A DNA stretch of 64,000 nucleotides from Acidobacteriota bacterium (lineage in GTDB: Bacteria > Acidobacteriota > UBA890 > WLXD01): the NCBI GenBank assembly GCA_012103255.1, contig WLXD01000001.1:124001-188000 (forward strand). Reading direction: 5' to 3'. Positions 62,701 to 64,000 of this stretch are shown piece by piece (positions within the stretch are counted from its first letter, which is position 1; each line of letters starts with the position of its first letter). The position numbers and the translations under genes were made by a program. The notes under the pieces are model-generated. The model saw nothing but the letters and a program-made list of their open reading frames with translations. It was not told the origin of the DNA and searched no databases.

Positions 62701-62924
62701 TCCGTGAACGTGATCGCCGCGATCTCGCGAAGCTCGCACGGGTTCGCACACGGGGGCAGGGCTGCGGCGGTATCTCTCGCGTGCTCGATCTCGAGTCCGA
62801 GCAGCCAGCGGATCTTGCCGACCACAGTTGCCGTCTTGCCGGTGCCTGCATTTGCCACCAACAGGGTGTGCTGGATCTCGGTAACCGCGGCAGCCTGCTG
62901 AGGAGTCCAGAGAACGTCAGACAT
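59784..62924 (-). CDS. AddA/RecB-like UvrD-family helicase-nuclease
   Basis: A 1046-residue DNA repair enzyme. Helicase motifs in order: TPQQAAAV (Q motif), ANAGTGKTATVV (Walker A), AITFTEKAA (Ia), IIDEFQDTD (Walker B), LVGDPKQSIYRFRGAD (III), LSENFRCAPPIVDYV (IV region), STVHAAKGLEWPVVFFVG (V), LYVAVTRARDRLVLVG (VI). A C-terminal PD-(D/E)XK nuclease is marked by GAFDLYRPGDPDQVIDFKTHE and YEIQARIYREA. It should process double-strand ends together with the AddB-like protein encoded upstream, whose gene it overlaps by 8 bp. ATG at 62924 places the Q motif at residue 7, as normal; longer frames are antisense-like. Confidence 0.93.
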   Translation of the reverse strand: MSDVLWTPQQAAAVTEIQHTLLVANAGTGKTATVVGKIRWLLGLEIEHARDTAAALPPCANPCELREIAAITFTEKAAYDLKRKLREGIEDSSRADELRWEIDRASIGTIHSFCGELLREHALRLEIDPTFRVLDERESWAAQDDIILGVIKSALADGDTGAGRLLQTFKLTGFEFSNGVVDYVRHAMRDLRWHEARYTDWSDARGDLDEAALRCLAGEWDDDKDGPALANAAALIGLARRALAEWNDHLAAENARDFDALILDARDLLRGESAAAALAGIRRRYRILIIDEFQDTDAAQRDIAFAIAGIDGADAPVAQPQLFLVGDPKQSIYRFRGADISVWNEVAERLAGHGQVLDLSENFRCAPPIVDYVNDVCGSAMSAAGAVVADEGLSSRIAYADLEAGVPATDTAGLEWLVGEKRTEKKDGSVTIKPDLEAEAQQVAARIVELVGNEDIVDPSESRRPIESRDIAILYRSRRVLPAFERALSGLGIRYYISGAPHLGGRQEILDLLNVLRLLRNPRDDYRAFGFLRSPFVGLRDEVATQIALNQRGPSLLVKARRFLADGDWFDGPEGEAVTAIEKKSLSRALDGFAAARDLVHRVPLDEVLRFALDTLGYRLHLLVRGDAEEQLANIQTFLQFTEQYRDLDISTFLDVWERWDAQDNGLPQAPLYSKGDDVVTLSTVHAAKGLEWPVVFFVGTGDARSDRKANAFWSDPELGPLLCPAQADRGERTWKLWRREDAEDLAEDTRLLYVAVTRARDRLVLVGPRGRDKSYSAWLAEGIDDHGFRVRDEPPAVERRAGAPTPALAWLGRPEVQPPPPLLATLPAPPARFVVSATELMSQAKDPDTWRLRYHHGVQPKWEFAGRVPEGQEDDSGKGASQVPATVRGTVIHGVLERIREEAELRRILRETIGGLDDPDLEELLAEDEYTAALEEEIRSVIQSEEWAHYVEGEHYRELTFLQFAEPRSWRIGAFDLYRPGDPDQVIDFKTHEIEASETPRAARDYEIQARIYREAATIRGPARVLLHFTGPNEVVEMNQEENDG

Positions 62925-64000
62925 CGCCGTCCTCCGTGTGGTCCTCGTCGAAGAGACTCCGCTGCTGGGCCTCCTGCGAGTTGGAGGCTGATGGGGCCAC
63001 TGCGGGAGTGGGCTCGGCGGCAGGCGCAGGAGCGGAAACTGGGGCAGCGGCCGGCGCCACCGCGACAAAGTCGATAAAACGATTGCCCTCACCCAGCTGG
63101 GCACGCGAGCGGGCGATGTCACGCGCCGGGTACCAGGGTGCCCAACCCTTCGAGCGCACGCCCGCAACCGGTTCGAACAAACCCCCACGTACGCGACCCG
63201 GAATACTCAGCGCGTACCTGAGCACTTCGTCGTAGATCGGTTTGTGGCGATCGATGTTGCCGCCGTACTGAGTGCGCTTTGCCGACGGCTTGAGCGATCG
63301 GTAATAGCCCCTTGACATCGTACGGCCGGTGTTCTCCAACACCTGCATGTACAGCGGGGCCTGCAACGCCGACCCGTCCTGGTACGAGGTCGCGCCGGGA
63401 TAGCCGCCGCTCTTGTAGTCGAGCACCTGATCACCTTTCGGCCCGTGGTCGACGCGATCGACGCGGCCACAGAGCCGTAGCTCCGCCGCCAGGCCGGCAG
63501 CGTCTTTGCCATTGATCAGGATCCGCTCGTCGCCAAACCCGAACGCGAATTCCACGAGCGCGGGGCGTTCGCCTTTGTCAGCCAGGTGCACAAGTTCCCA
63601 TTCGAGATATGACCGCACCTGTCCGCGAATTCTCGTCCACTGCTGCTCCCAGAACACGGCCGCCCCGAGCCAGCGGTCGTCCTCCTGCGCGGCCGCCAGG
63701 ACCTCTTCGGATGCTCGTTCGAACGCGAGTTCCGCGCGGTCGGTGAACATCGCCGGGAGGTCGTCCTTCACCTGCGCATAGAACTTCTCGAGCAGGTCGT
63801 GAGCCATCCATCCGAAGATCTGCGGCGTGACTTCCTCGTCGGCTTCCTTCGCCTCCTCGTAGCCGAGAACCTTGCTCAACAGAAACTGAAACGGCAGCTT
63901 CGAGTACGTTTCCAGGCTCGACGCCGACCACCGATAGTCGGCGCCGAAACGTTTGCCAATGTTGTCCAGAACCCGAGCGTCGCGAAGCCAGCCGTTCCAG
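62917..64000 (-). CDS. AddB-like nuclease, C-terminal part (gene continues past the right edge)
   Basis: About 361 residues of the C-terminal RecB-type nuclease are visible, the frame being open to 64000. WSASSLETYSKLPFQFLLSKVLGY corresponds to the AddB nuclease entry motif S-x-S-x-L-E-x-Y-x-x-C-P-F-x-F, but the usual iron-sulfur cysteine is leucine, and only one cysteine occurs in the visible part. The active site follows: GRVDRVDHGPKGDQVLDYKSGG and ALQAPLYMQVLE. A Pro/Ala-rich linker (AAPVSAPAPAAEPTPAVAP) ends the protein. It overlaps the AddA-like gene by 8 bp, as expected of a two-subunit helicase-nuclease. Confidence 0.88.
   Translation of the reverse strand, partial: WNGWLRDARVLDNIGKRFGADYRWSASSLETYSKLPFQFLLSKVLGYEEAKEADEEVTPQIFGWMAHDLLEKFYAQVKDDLPAMFTDRAELAFERASEEVLAAAQEDDRWLGAAVFWEQQWTRIRGQVRSYLEWELVHLADKGERPALVEFAFGFGDERILINGKDAAGLAAELRLCGRVDRVDHGPKGDQVLDYKSGGYPGATSYQDGSALQAPLYMQVLENTGRTMSRGYYRSLKPSAKRTQYGGNIDRHKPIYDEVLRYALSIPGRVRGGLFEPVAGVRSKGWAPWYPARDIARSRAQLGEGNRFIDFVAVAPAAAPVSAPAPAAEPTPAVAPSASNSQEAQQRSLFDEDHTEDGDV

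Overview
This is a high-GC bacterial chromosome segment with no rRNA, tRNA or CRISPR. Its gene content is typical of Acidobacteriota or Gemmatimonadota: six large duplicated permeases of the ADOP type (MacB/FtsX-like, no ATPase attached), each paired with a small PadR repressor; three Hanks-type Ser/Thr kinases with different sensor parts; a Sig-70_X6-type ECF sigma factor; and BNR-repeat, DUF885 and DUF3500 secreted proteins. The phylum is an inference from gene families, not from a marker gene.

Layout. 1-9.8 kb: a purine/ureide catabolic cluster. guanine deaminase-allB-alc-uraD-uraH run rightward with overlapping ends. A DUF6986 aldolase-like gene and a three-subunit xanthine dehydrogenase run leftward toward them, and a membrane urate hydroxylase (PuuD core) is divergent from the dehydrogenase. 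Together they cover guanine to xanthine to urate to 5-hydroxyisourate to OHCU to allantoin to allantoate to ureidoglycolate. The molybdenum subunit is broken by a frameshift inside a 7-bp tandem repeat. 9.8-24 kb: a DUF885 protein, three PadR/ADOP pairs, a TPR lipoprotein, a Gre-factor homologue and a small orphan gene that resembles a lasso-type leader peptide. 24-30 kb: a metallohydrolase, a nucleotidyltransferase/HTH pair with an operator-covered leaderless promoter, then a tight four-gene operon (ArsR repressor, SdpI-like membrane protein, lipoprotein, selenoprotein), then a receiver-PAS-PAS-kinase protein. 30-42 kb: an ECF sigma factor, a divergent SBP56-family protein, a kinase-TolB fusion, two more ADOP/PadR pairs and an AHSA1-like protein. 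42-51 kb: a five-gene LolA/LolCDE-like operon ending in an outer-membrane barrel, a large BNR-repeat protein and a metallo-beta-lactamase-fold hydrolase. 51-64 kb: the sixth PadR/ADOP pair, a kinase with a lectin-like extracellular part, a serine hydrolase, a frameshifted DUF3500 gene, an NTF2-like protein and an AddAB-like helicase/nuclease pair running off the right edge.

The most interesting item is the short gene at 25492-25755 on the minus strand. It reads through an in-frame TGA placed exactly at the Cys-x-x-Sec position of the SelW/SelT/Rdx fold, with a hairpin downstream that fits the bacterial SECIS pattern. It is translationally coupled to the lipoprotein before it, and the operon begins at a perfect 22-bp palindrome that overlaps a TTGACA promoter.
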